Shown: positions 35,785 through 47,798, numbered from the stretch's first letter. The stretch is DNA of 64,000 nt from Palsa-506 sp963786975 (GCA_963786975.1 CAWBBE010000003.1:62001-126000), one strand, 5' to 3'. Notes: generated from the sequence alone by a model not told the origin. Numbers and translations are program-made.

Positions 35785-36444
35785 GTGACAAGCCAGCCCG
35801 CTGTACCCAACCGGAAAAGAATGACCGGCCAGGAACGCAGACAACAGCTGCTCGATATCGGCCGCAGGCTATTCGCCGAACGCGGCCTGGACGGCACCTC
35901 CATCGAGGAGATCGCCGCGCAGGCGGGCGTGTCCAAGCCGGTGGTGTACGAGCACTTCGGCGGCAAGGAGGGGCTGTACGCGGTCGTCGTGGACCGGGAG
36001 GTGGACCGCTTCCTGACCATGGCGACCCGGCTGCTGGAAGGCGAGGACACCAGGGAGAAGTTCGAGGCCGCCGCGGTGGCGCTGCTCAGGTACATCGAGG
36101 AGAACACCGACGGGTTCCGGATCCTGGTCCGGGACTCCCCGCCGGGCTCAGGATCCGGCACCTTCGGCAGCCTGATCAGCGACATCGCCAGCCAGGTCGA
36201 GTACATTCTCGGCGACGTCCTGGCGGCCAGGGGCTACGACCCGAAGCACGCGCCGATGTACGCCCAGATGCTGGTCGGCATGGTGGCCTTCACCGGCCAG
36301 TGGTGGCTGGACGCGCGCAAGCCCAAGCTCGAAGAGGTCGCCGCCCACCTGGTCAACATGGCCTGGAACGGGCTGTCCAGGCTCGAGCCCAAGCCGCAGA
36401 TCTCGGCCGAGGTCACCAGGCGGTTCCAGGAAAAGGGCGGCTAG
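35785..36444 (+). CDS. TetR family transcriptional regulator
   Basis: 219 aa from GTG 35785 (ATG 35821 is the alternative). HTH: TSIEEIAAQAGVSKPVVYEHFGGKEGLYAVVV, residues about 44-75, typical of TetR; the C-terminal ligand domain (DGFRILVRDSPPGSG, QMLVGMVAFTGQWWLDARKP) resembles actinobacterial regulators of fatty-acid genes. 28 bases after the desaturase stop, so probably co-transcribed. Its stop codon overlaps that of the convergent methyltransferase (CTAG, 36441-36444). Confidence 0.9.
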   Translation: MTSQPAVPNRKRMTGQERRQQLLDIGRRLFAERGLDGTSIEEIAAQAGVSKPVVYEHFGGKEGLYAVVVDREVDRFLTMATRLLEGEDTREKFEAAAVALLRYIEENTDGFRILVRDSPPGSGSGTFGSLISDIASQVEYILGDVLAARGYDPKHAPMYAQMLVGMVAFTGQWWLDARKPKLEEVAAHLVNMAWNGLSRLEPKPQISAEVTRRFQEKGG

Positions 36445-37224
36445 CGGCGCCTCCCGACGGCGAATACCCGGCGGAAAGGCAGCACGGTGCCGTATGGCGC
36501 GGCCGGATAGGCGTCGCGCGCCCGGGCGCCGTATTCGGCCAGGAACTCCCGCGCCGCCGAGTCCTCCAGCGCCGCGAGCACCGGCCGTAGCCCGGTTCCC
36601 TTGTACCACTCCAGGACAGGGTCCGGCCCCGCCAGGACATGCAGGTAGGTGGTCTCCCACGCGTCGACTTCGCAGCCGGCCCTGGCGAGCAGATCCAGGT
36701 ACTCGGCAGGCTGCGCCGACTGCCGGTTCAGCTGGACACCGCCGAGCAGCGGCCGCCACCGCCGGGAGCCCGGCCAGCTCCCTGAGGATCTGGTGACTCG
36801 GCTGGTCGAAGTTGCCCGGCACCTGGAAGGCCAGCCAGCCGCCGGGCGCCAGCAGGCCCGGCCACCGGGCCAGCACGGTCAGGTGATCAGGAACCCATTG
36901 CAGCGCGGCATTGGAGAAGATGACGCCGGCCGGCCGGGCCGGCTGCCAGTCGCGCAGGTCCGCGAGCGCGAAGCTGAGCCGCCGGCCCGCTCCGGCGCGT
37001 CCGGCTGGCCGGCTCCCGGCCGCGGCGATCATCTCCGGCGAGTTATCCACGCCGATCACCTCGGCCTCCGGCCACCGGCTGGCCAGCGCCTCGGTAAGGT
37101 CGCCGGGACCGCAGCCGAGATCGGCGACCAGGCCGGGTTCCGCCGCGCCGACCCGCTCAAGCAACTCGAAGAATGGCCTGCTGCGCTGGCCCGCGAAGCG
37201 CTGGTACTGGCCAGGATCCCACAT
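36441..37224 (-). CDS. tam: Trans-aconitate 2-methyltransferase-like SAM methyltransferase, frame broken near 36,760-36,780
   Basis: About 261 codons. ATG 37224 has GGGAGGA upstream. N-terminus MWDPGQYQRFAGQRSRPFFELL is the Tam hallmark; SAM motif VADLGCGPGDLTEAL; FSNAALQWVPDH; PGGWLAFQVPGNFDQPSHQ. After LAGLPAVA the match shifts by one base to WRPLLGGVQLN, EYLDLL, TYLHVLAGPDPVLEWYKGTGLRPVL and ends PFRRVFAVGRRR, a normal Tam end. Both halves are intact in sequence, so an assembly indel is likely. Methylates trans-aconitate or a similar tricarboxylate. Confidence 0.85.
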
Positions 37225-37241
37225 TGCCGTCCTCCCGAATC

Positions 37242-37295
37242 CTTGACATCGAGATATCCGTTTACGTGTACTAGAGTGAATTCTTGATGTCAAGA
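37242..37295. promoter_or_regulatory. Divergent tam/marR promoters with two MarR-type palindromes
   Basis: TCTTGATGTCAAGA (37282-37295) is a perfect palindrome with 6-bp arms; CTTGACATCGAG (37242-37253) is the same site with one mismatch. Each contains a TTGACA -35: rightward TTGACA (37243-37248) with TGTACT at 18 bases for marR, and leftward TTGACA (37291-37286) with TACACG at 17 bases for tam. A MarR dimer at the sites would block both promoters. Confidence 0.65.
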
Positions 37296-37859
37296 GATAT
37301 GCTTCCGGTCATGACCGAGCAGCGCGGCGGCGCGCTCGGCCCGCCGCTGCAGGACGAAGTAGATGACCTGGTGGCCGGCTGGCGGGCCGAGCGGCCGGAT
37401 CTTGACGTCGGGCCGCTGCAGGTGCTCAGCCGGGTATCGCGGCTGGCCAGGCACCTGGACCGGGCCCGCCGGGCGGCGTTTGCCGCGCATCAGCTCGAGA
37501 CCTGGGAATTCGATGTGCTGTCCGCGCTGCGCCGGCAGGGGCCGCCCTACCAGCTGAGCCCGGGCGCGCTGCTCCGGGCCACCCTGGTCACCTCGGGCAC
37601 CATGACCAACCGGATCGATCGGCTGGCGGCCGCCGGGCTGGTCCGCCGCCGCCCGGATCCGCAGGACAAGCGCGGCGTGCTCGTCAGGCTGACCGGCCGC
37701 GGCCGGGAGGTGGCCGACGCGGCGCTGGCCGACCTGCTGCGGCGCGAGCGGACGCTGCTGACCGGGCTGACCGCCACCGAGCAGCAGGACCTGGCCGGAC
37801 TGCTGCGGGTGCTGCTCGCGCCGTTCGACGCGCAGGACAGCGGATGCGCCGGGGCGTAG
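37287..37859 (+). CDS. MarR family transcriptional regulator
   Basis: 190 aa from ATG 37287; ATGs at 37299 and 37311 are also possible and none has a good ribosome site. The core winged-helix domain spans about residues 45-150: WEFDVLSALRRQGPPYQLSPGALLRATLVTSGTMTNRIDRLAAAGLVRRRPDPQDKRGVLVRLTGRGRE in outline, with the DPQDKR wing typical of MarR. Very likely autoregulatory and controlling the divergent tam gene. Overlaps the SGNH hydrolase start by 16 bases. Confidence 0.88.
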   Translation: MSRDMLPVMTEQRGGALGPPLQDEVDDLVAGWRAERPDLDVGPLQVLSRVSRLARHLDRARRAAFAAHQLETWEFDVLSALRRQGPPYQLSPGALLRATLVTSGTMTNRIDRLAAAGLVRRRPDPQDKRGVLVRLTGRGREVADAALADLLRRERTLLTGLTATEQQDLAGLLRVLLAPFDAQDSGCAGA

Positions 37860-38772
37860 CCGCCGCGATTCTCGCCGTGGCCGCGGCCGCGGCCGCCGCC
37901 GCCGCGGTGATCGTGGCCGTGACGGCGAGCGGGCCGGGCGGCCCTGGCCACGGCGCCGGCCCGGCGCGTCCGGCGCGGGCCCGGGCCGGCGCCGCGGCCA
38001 GCTACTACCTGTCGCTGGGCGACTCGCTGTCCCGCGGCGTCCAGCCGGACCGGGCCGGCGCCAGCGTGCCGACCGGCCAGGGCTACCCCGACCAGCTATA
38101 CGCGATGCTGCGCCCCGGCCACCCCGGCCTGCGGCTGGTCAAGCTCGGCTGCCCCGGCGAGACCACCGGCACGATGATCCATGGTGGCATCTGCCGCTAC
38201 CGGGCCGGATCCCAGCTGGCCGCGGCGGTCAGGTTCCTCCGGGCGCACCGCGGCCGGGTTTCCCTGATCACGATCGACATCGGCGCGAACGACCCGAACT
38301 CGTGCATTTTCCATCCGAGCCTCGGCAGCGCCGCCCGCTGCGTCCAGTCCACCATCCCGGGCGCGGTCCGGAACCTGGCCACGATCCTGCGCACGCTGCG
38401 GGCGGCGGCCGGCCCCCGGGTCCGCGTCATCGGCATGAGCTATTACGTGCCCGAGCTCGCGGAATGGCGGAACGGCCTGGTCGGCCAGGCCCTGGCGCGG
38501 CTCAGCGAGCGGCTGGCGGCCGGCTACAACAACCTGCTGGCCGGCGCCTACGCGGCGGCCGGCGCCCGGGTGGCCGACGTGGCCGGCGCGTTCCGTACCG
38601 CGGATTTCGCCGGCCAGGTCAGCCTGCCCGCGGCCGGCCCGGTGCCGCGCAACGTCGCGCTGATCTGCTCCTGGACATGGGCGTGCGCCCGGCCGCCGCG
38701 CGGGCCCAACCAGCACGCCAACTCGGCCGGCTACCGCGTTATCGCCCGGGCCTTCCGGCAGGCCGACCTCCG

Positions 38773-38776
<4 letters not shown>
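37844..38776 (+). CDS. Secreted SGNH/GDSL-type hydrolase
   Basis: 310 aa. N-terminal hydrophobic helix with a long Ala run (residues 5-28) acts as signal or anchor. Block I GDSLSRG (about residue 57, catalytic Ser), block II Gly in KLGCPGETT, block III GANDPN, and block V HANSAGY carrying the catalytic His, preceded by GPNQ rather than the more common D-x-x-H. Six or more cysteines suggest disulfides. Probably an extracellular esterase/lipase; substrate unknown. Its stop overlaps the convergent ABC-F gene. Confidence 0.85.
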
Positions 38777-40574
<1,798 letters not shown>

Positions 40575-40578
<4 letters not shown>

Positions 40579-41638
40579 CCCCGCTCCGGTCTGGAGATGA
40601 CGGCTGCGCCGGGCGCCGGCCCGTGCACCCGGGCCACCGCCCGGCACACCCCCGCGCCGGCCAGCGAGACCGCGAGCTCGCGCGCGTGCCCGGCGTCGGT
40701 GGCGAGAAATGCGCACGTCGGCCCGGATCCGGAGACCATGGCGCCGATGGCGCCGAACTCGCGTCCCGCCGCCAGGGTGCGGCGGAGCCCGGGGCGCAAG
40801 GACAACGCGGCCGGCTGCAGGTCGTTGGCGAGCAGCGGGCCGACCGCAGCTGGATCAGCCGACCGCAGCGCGGCCATCAGCCCGGTGCTGAGCTGCGCCT
40901 GCGTGTCGCGGCCGGCCGCCGGGCCAGCCGCCTCGGGGCCGCTGACCTGGCTGGTGCTGACCAGGCTGCCGACCGACGAGGAGCGGGCGGCCCGGGCCGC
41001 CCGGAGCCGGTCGCAGGCCGCATAGACCTCGGCGGTCGGCAGTCCGCCAGCCGCGAAGGCGAGCACCCATTGGTAGCTGCCGGCCGCCAGCGCCACGGTG
41101 AGCTGCTCGCCCCGGCCGAGGCCGACGGCGGTGCCGCCCAGCAGGGCGAACGCGACGTCGCTGCCGACTCCCGCGGCCACCGCGGCGAGTTCCGGCCCGG
41201 ACAGGCCGGCCTGCCAGAGCTCGTTGCAGGCAACCAGCGTCGCGGCGGCGTCCGCGCTGCCGCCGGCCAGCCCGGCGGCTACCGGGATGCGCTTGCGGAT
41301 CTCGATCGCCACCGCCCGCCCGGCCACGCCCCGCGGGCCTGCGGCGCCGCGCCCGGCGGCAGTACCGCGGCCGGCCCGCCGCGGCCCGGCGGGCGGCCGG
41401 CCCGGGCCAGCGCCGCCGCCGCCTGCACGGCCAGGTTGGCCCGGCCGGCCGGCACCGCGGCCGCGTCCTCTCCGGTCACCCGGACCGTGGTCCGGTCCGC
41501 TGGCCGCACCGTCACCTCGTCGAACAGCGAGATGGCGTGGAACACCGTCACCAGCTCGTGGTATCCGTCGGCACGCAGCGGCCCGACGGCGAGCTGGAGG
41601 TTCACCTTCGCGGGCACCCGGACGGTCACTGGGGTCAC
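40575..41638 (-). CDS. ispE: 4-diphosphocytidyl-2-C-methyl-D-erythritol kinase, frame broken near 41,300-41,335
   Basis: GHMP kinase of the non-mevalonate isoprenoid pathway. N-terminal frame: VRVPAKVNLQLAVGPLRADGYHELVTVFHAISLFDEV, the IspE opening with catalytic Lys and Asp region. It then passes into a Gly/Pro-rich stretch and the frame shifts; the second frame holds the GHMP loop RIPVAAGLAGGSADAAATL, VGSDVAFALLGG and the terminal MVSGSGPTCAF. Total about 354 codons, slightly long because of a loop insertion. All active-site parts are present, so a one-base assembly error is likely. Confidence 0.88.
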
Positions 41639-41681
41639 GATTACATGATCGTACGCGGCCAGCGGACTGCCCCCTCCCTAG

Positions 41682-42567
41682 TCAGCCGCCCGGCTCGGGC
41701 TGGCCCGGCGCCCGCCGGGCCAGCGCGATCCGGGCGAACTCAGCTACCCCGAGCGACTCGCCGCGCAGCGCGGGATCCACCCCGGCCGCCCTGATCACCC
41801 GCTCTGCCTCCGCCGCCGAGCCTGCCCAGCCCGCCAGCGCCGCGCGGAGCGTCTTGCGCCGCTGCGCGAACGCCGCGTCCACCAGGGCAAACACCTCATC
41901 ACGCAGCGGGCAGCCGGCCGGCCGGGACTGCTGGCCCGGGTGCCGCGCAAACGCGACCAGCCCGGAATCAACCCTCGGCACCGGCCAGAACACGCTCCTG
42001 GGCACCGACCCGGCCCGGCGCGCCGCGGCGTACCAGGCGAGCTTGACCGACGGCACGCCGTAGATCCTGCTGCCGGGCGGCGCCGTCATCCGGTCGGCCA
42101 CCTCGGCCTGGACCATGACCAGCCCGCGGCGCAGCGATGGCACCGTGGCCAGCAGGTGCAGCACGACCGGGACCGCCGCGTTGTACGGCAGGTTCGCGAC
42201 CAGCGCGGTGGGCGGGTCACCGGGCAGCTCCTGCACCCGCGCCGCGTCCGCGGACAGCACCAGCAGCCGGCCGGCCAGCCCCGGCGCGCGCGCCGCGACC
42301 GTGCGCGGCAGTTCCGCCGCGAGCAGCGGGTCGAGCTCGACCGCGGTCACCTGCCGGGCGGCGCCGAGCAGCGGCAGCGTCAGCGAGCCGAACCCGGGGC
42401 CGACCTCCAGCACCACGTCATCCGGCGCGAGCCGGGCCAGCGCGGTGATCCGCCGCACCGTGCCCGCGTCGGTGACGAAATTCTGGCCGAGCCGCCTGGC
42501 CGGCCTGATGCCCAGCGCCGGCCAGCGCCCTGATATCGGCGGGCCCGAGCAGGCCCGCGGCCGCCAC
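41682..42567 (-). CDS. rsmA: 16S rRNA dimethyladenosine transferase, frame broken near 42,520
   Basis: Dimethylates A1518/A1519 of 16S rRNA. From GTG 42567 the first frame reads GLLGPADIRALAGA, then one base shift gives LGIRPARRLGQNFVTDAGTVRRI, the family's LGQNF signature. Further motifs: LEVGPGFGSLTLPLL (SAM), ELDPLLAAEL, LVANLPYNAAVPVV (catalytic NLPY) and a C-terminal helical domain. About 295 codons, normal. Starts 3 bases after the tatD stop; the rpf gene usually found here in actinomycetes is missing. Confidence 0.9.
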
Positions 42568-42569
42568 GG

Positions 42570-43373
42570 CTAGGCCTGCCAGGGACCGAAGACGCGCTCG
42601 CCGGTAGCGCCGATGACCGCGCACAGCCCGGCCACGTCAAGCTGCTTCACCTCGGCGATGCAGCGCAGCGTATGCGCAACCATGGCGGGCGCGTTCGGCT
42701 TCCCCCGGTGCGGCACCGGGGTGAGGAACGGCGCGTCGGTCTCGACCAGGATCAGCTCGGCCGGCGCGGCCGCGGCGGCATCCCGGAGCGGCTGGGCATT
42801 GGCGAACGTCACGTTCCCGGCGAAGCTCATCACGTACCCGGCGTCCGCGCACCGTTTCGCCATCTCCTCATCGCCGGAGAAGCAGTGGAATACGACCTGC
42901 TCCGGCGCGCCTTCTTCGTCCAGCAGCCGCAGCACGTCGCGGTGCGCTTCCCGGTCATGGATCATCAGCGGCTTGCCGGCCGCCTTGGCGATCGCGATGT
43001 GCGCGCGGAACCAGTCCCGCTGCACCGCCGGATCGGACCAGTCCCGGTAGTAGTCGAGCCCGGTCTCGCCGACGGCGCGTACCTGCGGCAGCGCGGCCAG
43101 CGCGGCCATCTCGGCCAGCACCGCTTCGGCGCCGCCGGGCTGCGCCGCCGCGGCCGTGGTCTCGTTCGGGTGGATGGCGACCGCCGCGTAGACGGCGTCG
43201 TGCCCGGCGGCGCAGGCGGCCGCCCACCGGGACGAGGGCAGGTCACAGCCGACCGTGATCATCCGGGTGATGCCGGCCGCGGCGGCCTCCGCCACCACCT
43301 GCCCGGCCGGGCGCTCGATCATGTCCAGGTGGCAGTGACTGTCGAACGCCTCGGAGCCCGCCGGTATGGTCAC
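42570..43373 (-). CDS. tatD: TatD family metal-dependent DNase
   Basis: 267 aa. Metal ligands as in the family: FDSHCHLDM at residues 10-18, GETGLDYYRDW (Glu), MIHDREAHRDVL (His), VFHCFSGDEEMA (His), LVETDAPFLTP (Asp). GTG start overlaps the metG stop (GTGA). Intact and normal length. Acts as a 3'-5' exonuclease/D-aminoacyl-tRNA-type hydrolase. Confidence 0.95.
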   Translation of the reverse strand: MTIPAGSEAFDSHCHLDMIERPAGQVVAEAAAAGITRMITVGCDLPSSRWAAACAAGHDAVYAAVAIHPNETTAAAAQPGGAEAVLAEMAALAALPQVRAVGETGLDYYRDWSDPAVQRDWFRAHIAIAKAAGKPLMIHDREAHRDVLRLLDEEGAPEQVVFHCFSGDEEMAKRCADAGYVMSFAGNVTFANAQPLRDAAAAAPAELILVETDAPFLTPVPHRGKPNAPAMVAHTLRCIAEVKQLDVAGLCAVIGATGERVFGPWQA

Positions 43374-45174
43374 GCCTGCTCCAGCCGGGCCAGTTCCTCG
43401 TCCGCGACCGACGGGTCGAGCTTGGTGAACAGCGGCTTCGGCGGCTCAAGCGGCGTGCCCGGCCGGATCGGCGCATGCTCCCACCGGGCGGCGGCTGCGT
43501 AGTCGCCGGTAATCACCGGGTACGGCGACCCGCCGTCCTCCGTCACCTCCTCGACCCGCGGCATCCCGGACCAGGTCCCGGTGCCGCCGAGCATCTGGTG
43601 GACCCGCTGCGACGATTGCGGCAGGAACGGGGTCAGCAGCGTCTTGCCGTCGTCAACGAGTTGCAGCGCGACGTGGCAGATCGTCCGCATCCGCTCCGGG
43701 TCGGACTCGCGCAGCTTCCACGGCGCCTGGTCGGACAGGTACTTGTTGGCCTCGGCGAGCGTCCGCATGGCCTCCGTGATGGCGGCCTTGAATCTGGACC
43801 GGGAAAGCGATTCACCCACCTTCTGAAACGCGCCCTGCGAGTGCCGGAGTATTGCCCGGTCGGCATCGGTCAGCTGGCCGGCCGCCGGGATCGTCCCGAT
43901 GTTCCGCGCCGCGAACGAGACGCAGCGATTAACCAGGTTGCCCCAGTTGGCCAGCAGCTCGTCGTTGTTGCGCCGGACGAACTCGGTCCAGGTGAAATCG
44001 GTGTCCTGGCTCTCCGGGCCGGCCACCGCGATGTAGTACCGCAGCGCCTCGACGTCGTACCTGGCCAGGAAGTCCCGCACGTAGATGACGACGGACCGGG
44101 ACGAGGAGAATTTCCGCCCCTCCATCGTCAGGTACTCGCTGGACACCACCTCGGTGGGCAGGTTCAGCGCGCCGAGCGCGCCCGGCTGGCCGCCCTTGCT
44201 GCCAAGGCCGCTGTAGCCGAGCAGCATCGGCCGGCCAGATCTCCGCGTGGAAGACGATGTTGTCCTTGCCCATGAAGTAATAGGACTCGGCGTCGCCGGA
44301 CTGCCACCAGGCCCGCCACGCGTCCGGGTCGCCGGACCGCCGCGCCCACTCGATGGACGCGGACAGGTAGCCGACCACCGCGTCGAACCAGACGTAGATC
44401 CGCTTGTCCGGCCGGTCCCGCCAGCCGTCCAGCGGCACCGGCACGCCCCAGTCGAAGTCCCTGGTGTAGGCGCGCGGCTTGAGGTCATTGAGCAGGTTGA
44501 GCGAGAACTTCAGCACGTTCGGCCGCCACTGCCCGCTCTTGCTCTGCAGCCAGCTGCCGAGGGCGTCGGCGAACGCGGGCAGGTCGAGGAAGAAGTGCTC
44601 GGTCTCCACGAACACCGGCGTCTCGCCGTTGATCTTCGAGCGCGGGTTGATCAGGTCGGCCGGGTCGAGCTGGTTGCCGCAGTTGTCGCACTGGTCGCCG
44701 CGGGCGCTGTCGTAGCCGCAGATCGGGCAGGTGCCCTCGATGTAACGGTCCGGCAGCGTGCGGCCGGTGGACGGCGAGATCGCGCCCATCGCGGTCCGGG
44801 CGAAGATGTAGCCGTTGTGATAGAGCCCGGTGAAGATCTCCTGGGTCACCGCCCGGTGGTTCAGCGTGGTCGTCCGGGTGAACAGGTCGTAGGACATGTC
44901 CAGGCCGACCAGGTCGTCGACGATGACGCGGTTGTAGCGGTCGGCGAGCTGCCGGGCGGTCACGCCCTCCGCGTCGGCCTGCACCTGGATCGGGGTGCCG
45001 TGCTCGTCGGTGCCGCTGACCATCAGTACCTTGTTGCCTGCCATCCGCTGGTACCTGGCTGAACATGTCACAGGGCAGCCCGAAGCCGGAAACATGCCCG
45101 ATGTGGCGGGGGCCGTTGGCGTACGGCCACGCTGGTGCGGCCAGGATGTGGCGGGTCGTCGGCGACATGGTCAC
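43370..45174 (-). CDS. metG: Methionyl-tRNA synthetase, frame broken near 45,058 and 44,230
   Basis: About 601 codons. Start GTG 45174 or ATG 45168. First frame: LAAPAWPYANGPRHIGHVSG (HIGH motif) and LPCDMFS; a shift near 45,058 leads to RYQRMAGNKVLMVSGTDEHG, the zinc knuckle CPICGYDSARGDQCDNCG, and DKRIYVWFDAVVGYLSAS. A second shift near 44,230 (after FHAEIWPA) leads to MLLGYSGLGSKGG, the KMSKS equivalent EGRKFSSSR and the anticodon domain WGNLVNR to 43370. Every catalytic piece is present in order, so I regard the gene as functional and the breaks as errors. Confidence 0.9.
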
Positions 45175-45207
45175 CAGCCTAGGGCCACCCGGCCGGCCCT
45201 GGGCCCG

Positions 45208-46170
45208 CTAGCCGGGCGGCTGCGCACCGGGCGGCTGGCCGTCGCGGGCGGCTTTCCTGCGGCGGGCCACCTCGGCATAAAGCTCGCCCCGGTCCAGCCC
45301 CTGCTCCCTGGCCACGGCGCTGATCGCGGCATTCCGCCGCACGCCGGACCGGACCCGGCGGCCACGTCGGCCACGGCCGAGCTGGCCGCGGCCGCAGCGC
45401 CCGCGGCCGCGGGGCCGCCGCGGCCGCGGCGGCCTGGCGGGCCGGGGCGCCCGCCGACCACGACCGTGATCTCGCCGAGCGGGTGCTGGCCCGGCGGCCG
45501 CTGGCCGGCCCAGGAGGCCAGCTCGGCCAGCGTGCCGCGGCGGACCTCCTCGTGCGTCTTGGTCAGTTCCCGGCAGACCGCGGCGCGCCGGTCACCGCCG
45601 AAGGCCGCGGCCAGCCCGGCCAGGGTGGCGGCCAGCCGCGCGGCGGACTCGAAGAAGATCAGCGTCCTGCGCTCGGCCGCCAGCCCGGCGAACCTGCGCG
45701 CGCGCTCGCCCGGCTTCCTGGCGGCGGGAACCCCTCGAAGCAGAACCGGTCGGTGGGCAGCCCGGAGACCGCGAGCGCGGCGGTGACCGCGGACGGCCCC
45801 GGCAGCACGCTCACCCGGATGCCCTCGGCCGCGGCCGCGGCCACGAGCCGGTAACCGGGATCGCTGACGCCGGGCATGCCCGGCGTCGGTGACGAGCAGC
45901 ACGTCATGGCCGGCCCGCAGGTCGGCCAGCAGCCCGGCCGCCCGCGCTGGTCTCCACGTCGCCGAAGTCGTAGTAGGACACGATCCGCGCGGTCAGCTCG
46001 GCGCCGAGCGCCGCGGCCAGCCTGCGCAGCCGCCGGGTGTCCTCGGCGGCGATGATCCGCGCCGCGCTGAGCGCCGCGGCGAGCCTGGGCGACGCGTCGT
46101 CCGGCCGGCCGATCGGGGCGGCGGCGATCAGCAGGATGCCGGTGCCGCCGTCGTCCTCGCTGCTGTCCAT
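45208..46170 (-). CDS. rsmI: 16S rRNA (cytidine-1402 2'-O) methyltransferase with about four frame breaks
   Basis: About 320 codons from ATG 46170. Pieces in order: LLIAAAPIGRPDDASPRL, IIAAEDTRRLRRL, SYYDFGDVE (frame 1); GLLADLRAGHDVLLVTDAG (frame 2, break about 45,940); MPGVSDPGYRLVAAAAAEGI, GPSAVTAALAVSGLPTDRFCFEGF (frame 3, break about 45,883); ERARRFAGLAAERRTLIFFES, VCRELTKTHEE, GEITVVV (break about 45,730); and finally RNAAISAVAREQGLDRGELY up to TAG at 45208-45210 (break about 45,355). So many indels in one gene could mean a poor consensus or real decay; the codon order argues for the former. Confidence 0.8.
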
Positions 46171-46226
46171 GCCGCCTTTCCCTCCGCCGCACACGGTAAC
46201 GCCCCGTGCGCCTACGATGGCACCCG

Positions 46227-47798
46227 ATGAGGGCATCCGAGGCCGTGCCGCCGGTCGCCGGGCGAGGCGATCAGGCGTCCGGGCTGGCCCGCCGGCTGGC
46301 GCCGCCCATCCCCGGCAGCGCGCTCTGGGGCTGGGCCGGCCCGCTGCTGGTCACGGCCTTCGGCACGTTCCTGCGGTTCAGCCGGCTGAGCGTGCCGCAC
46401 GCGATCGTCTTCGACGAGACGTACTACGTCGGCGACGCCTACGGCATCCTGCGGCACGGCGTCGAGATCAATCACGTCAAGAACGCCGACGCGCTGCTCG
46501 CCAGCGGCTCGTCCACGCACATTCTCGGCTCCGGCGGCGAGTTCGTGGTGCATCCGCCGCTCGGGAAGGTGCTCATCGCCGGCGGCGAGTGGCTGTTCGG
46601 CCTGACCCCGTTCGGCTGGCGGTTCTCGGTCGCGGTGCTCGGCTCGCTGGCCATCTTGATGACCGCGCGGATCGCCCGCCGGATGACCAGGTCCACGCTG
46701 CTCGGCTGCGTGGCCGGGCTGCTGCTCGCGCTGGACGGGCTCGAGTTCGTGATGAGCCGTACTGCGCTGCTCGACATCTGGTGATGTTCTGGGTGCTCGC
46801 GGCGTTCGGCTGCCTGCTGATCGACCGGGACCGTGCCCGGGCCCGGATGGCCGCCGCGGCGGCGGCCGGACGGGCCGATGACCGCGGGCCCCGGCTCGGC
46901 ATCCGCTGGTGGCGGGTGGCGGCCGGGCTTGTGCCTCGGCCTGGCCTGCGCGTCCAAGTGGAACGGGATCTGGTACCTGCCGGTGTTCGGCTGCCTGACC
47001 ATCGCCTGGGATGCCGCGCGCCCGCCGGGCGGCCGGCTACGCCCGGCCGTGGCGCGGTGCGCTGCTGCGCGACGGGCAGCCTGGCTGCCGGTCTCCTTCG
47101 GGCTGGTGCCGGCCGCGGCCTACGTCGCCTCCTGGAGCGGATGGTTCGCCTCCAGCGCCGGCTACGACCGGAACTGGGCCGCGCAGCACGGCAATCACAC
47201 GCCGGTGCTGTCCGCGCTGGACTCGCTGTACCAGTACAACAAGGCTATGTGGGATTTCGGCGTTACGCTGACGACGCATCATCCCTACCAGTCCTGGCCG
47301 TGGACCTGGCTGGTGATGAGCAGGCCGATCTCGTTCTACTACGTCTCGTCGTCCCGCGCCTGCGGCGCGAAGAGCTGCTCGCAGGAAGTGCTCGCGATCG
47401 GCACCCCGGCGATCTGGTGGGCATCCATCCTCGCGCTGGTTGCCTGCCTGGCCTGGTGGCTGGCCCGCCGGGACTGGCGGGCCGGGGCCGTGCTGGCCGG
47501 CGTGGCCGGCGGCTGGCTGCCATGGTTCTGGTTCGCCTGGCACGACCACCGCACGATGTTCTATTTCTATGCGGTGGTGTTCGACCCGTTCCTGGTGATT
47601 TCGATCACGCTCTGCCTGGGGCTGCTCATCGGCTACGCCCAGGCCAGCCCGGCCCGCCGGGCGGCGGGCGCGACCATCACCGGCATCTACCTGATCGCGG
47701 TGCTGGCGGATTTCTACTACGTGTACCCGGTGCTGGCGGCCCGGATCATTCCCTATTCTTCCTGGTTGTCCAGGATGTGGTACCACGGCTGGATCTGA
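46227..47798 (+). CDS. pmt: Dolichyl-phosphate-mannose--protein mannosyltransferase, frame broken near 46,781 and 46,925
   Basis: About 524 codons, GT39 integral membrane enzyme that O-mannosylates exported proteins. First frame from ATG 46227: FGTFLRFSRLSVPHAIVFDETYYVGDAYG with the catalytic DE, HPPLGKVLIAGGEWLFG, ARIARRMTRSTLLGCVAGLLLALDGLEFVMSRTALLDIW in outline. At 46,781 one base is missing to read on as VMFWVLAAFGCLLIDRDRARAR; near 46,925 a second shift leads to LCLGLACASKWNG, typical of Pmt, and the rest runs cleanly to 47798. Divergent from rsmI. Confidence 0.9.
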
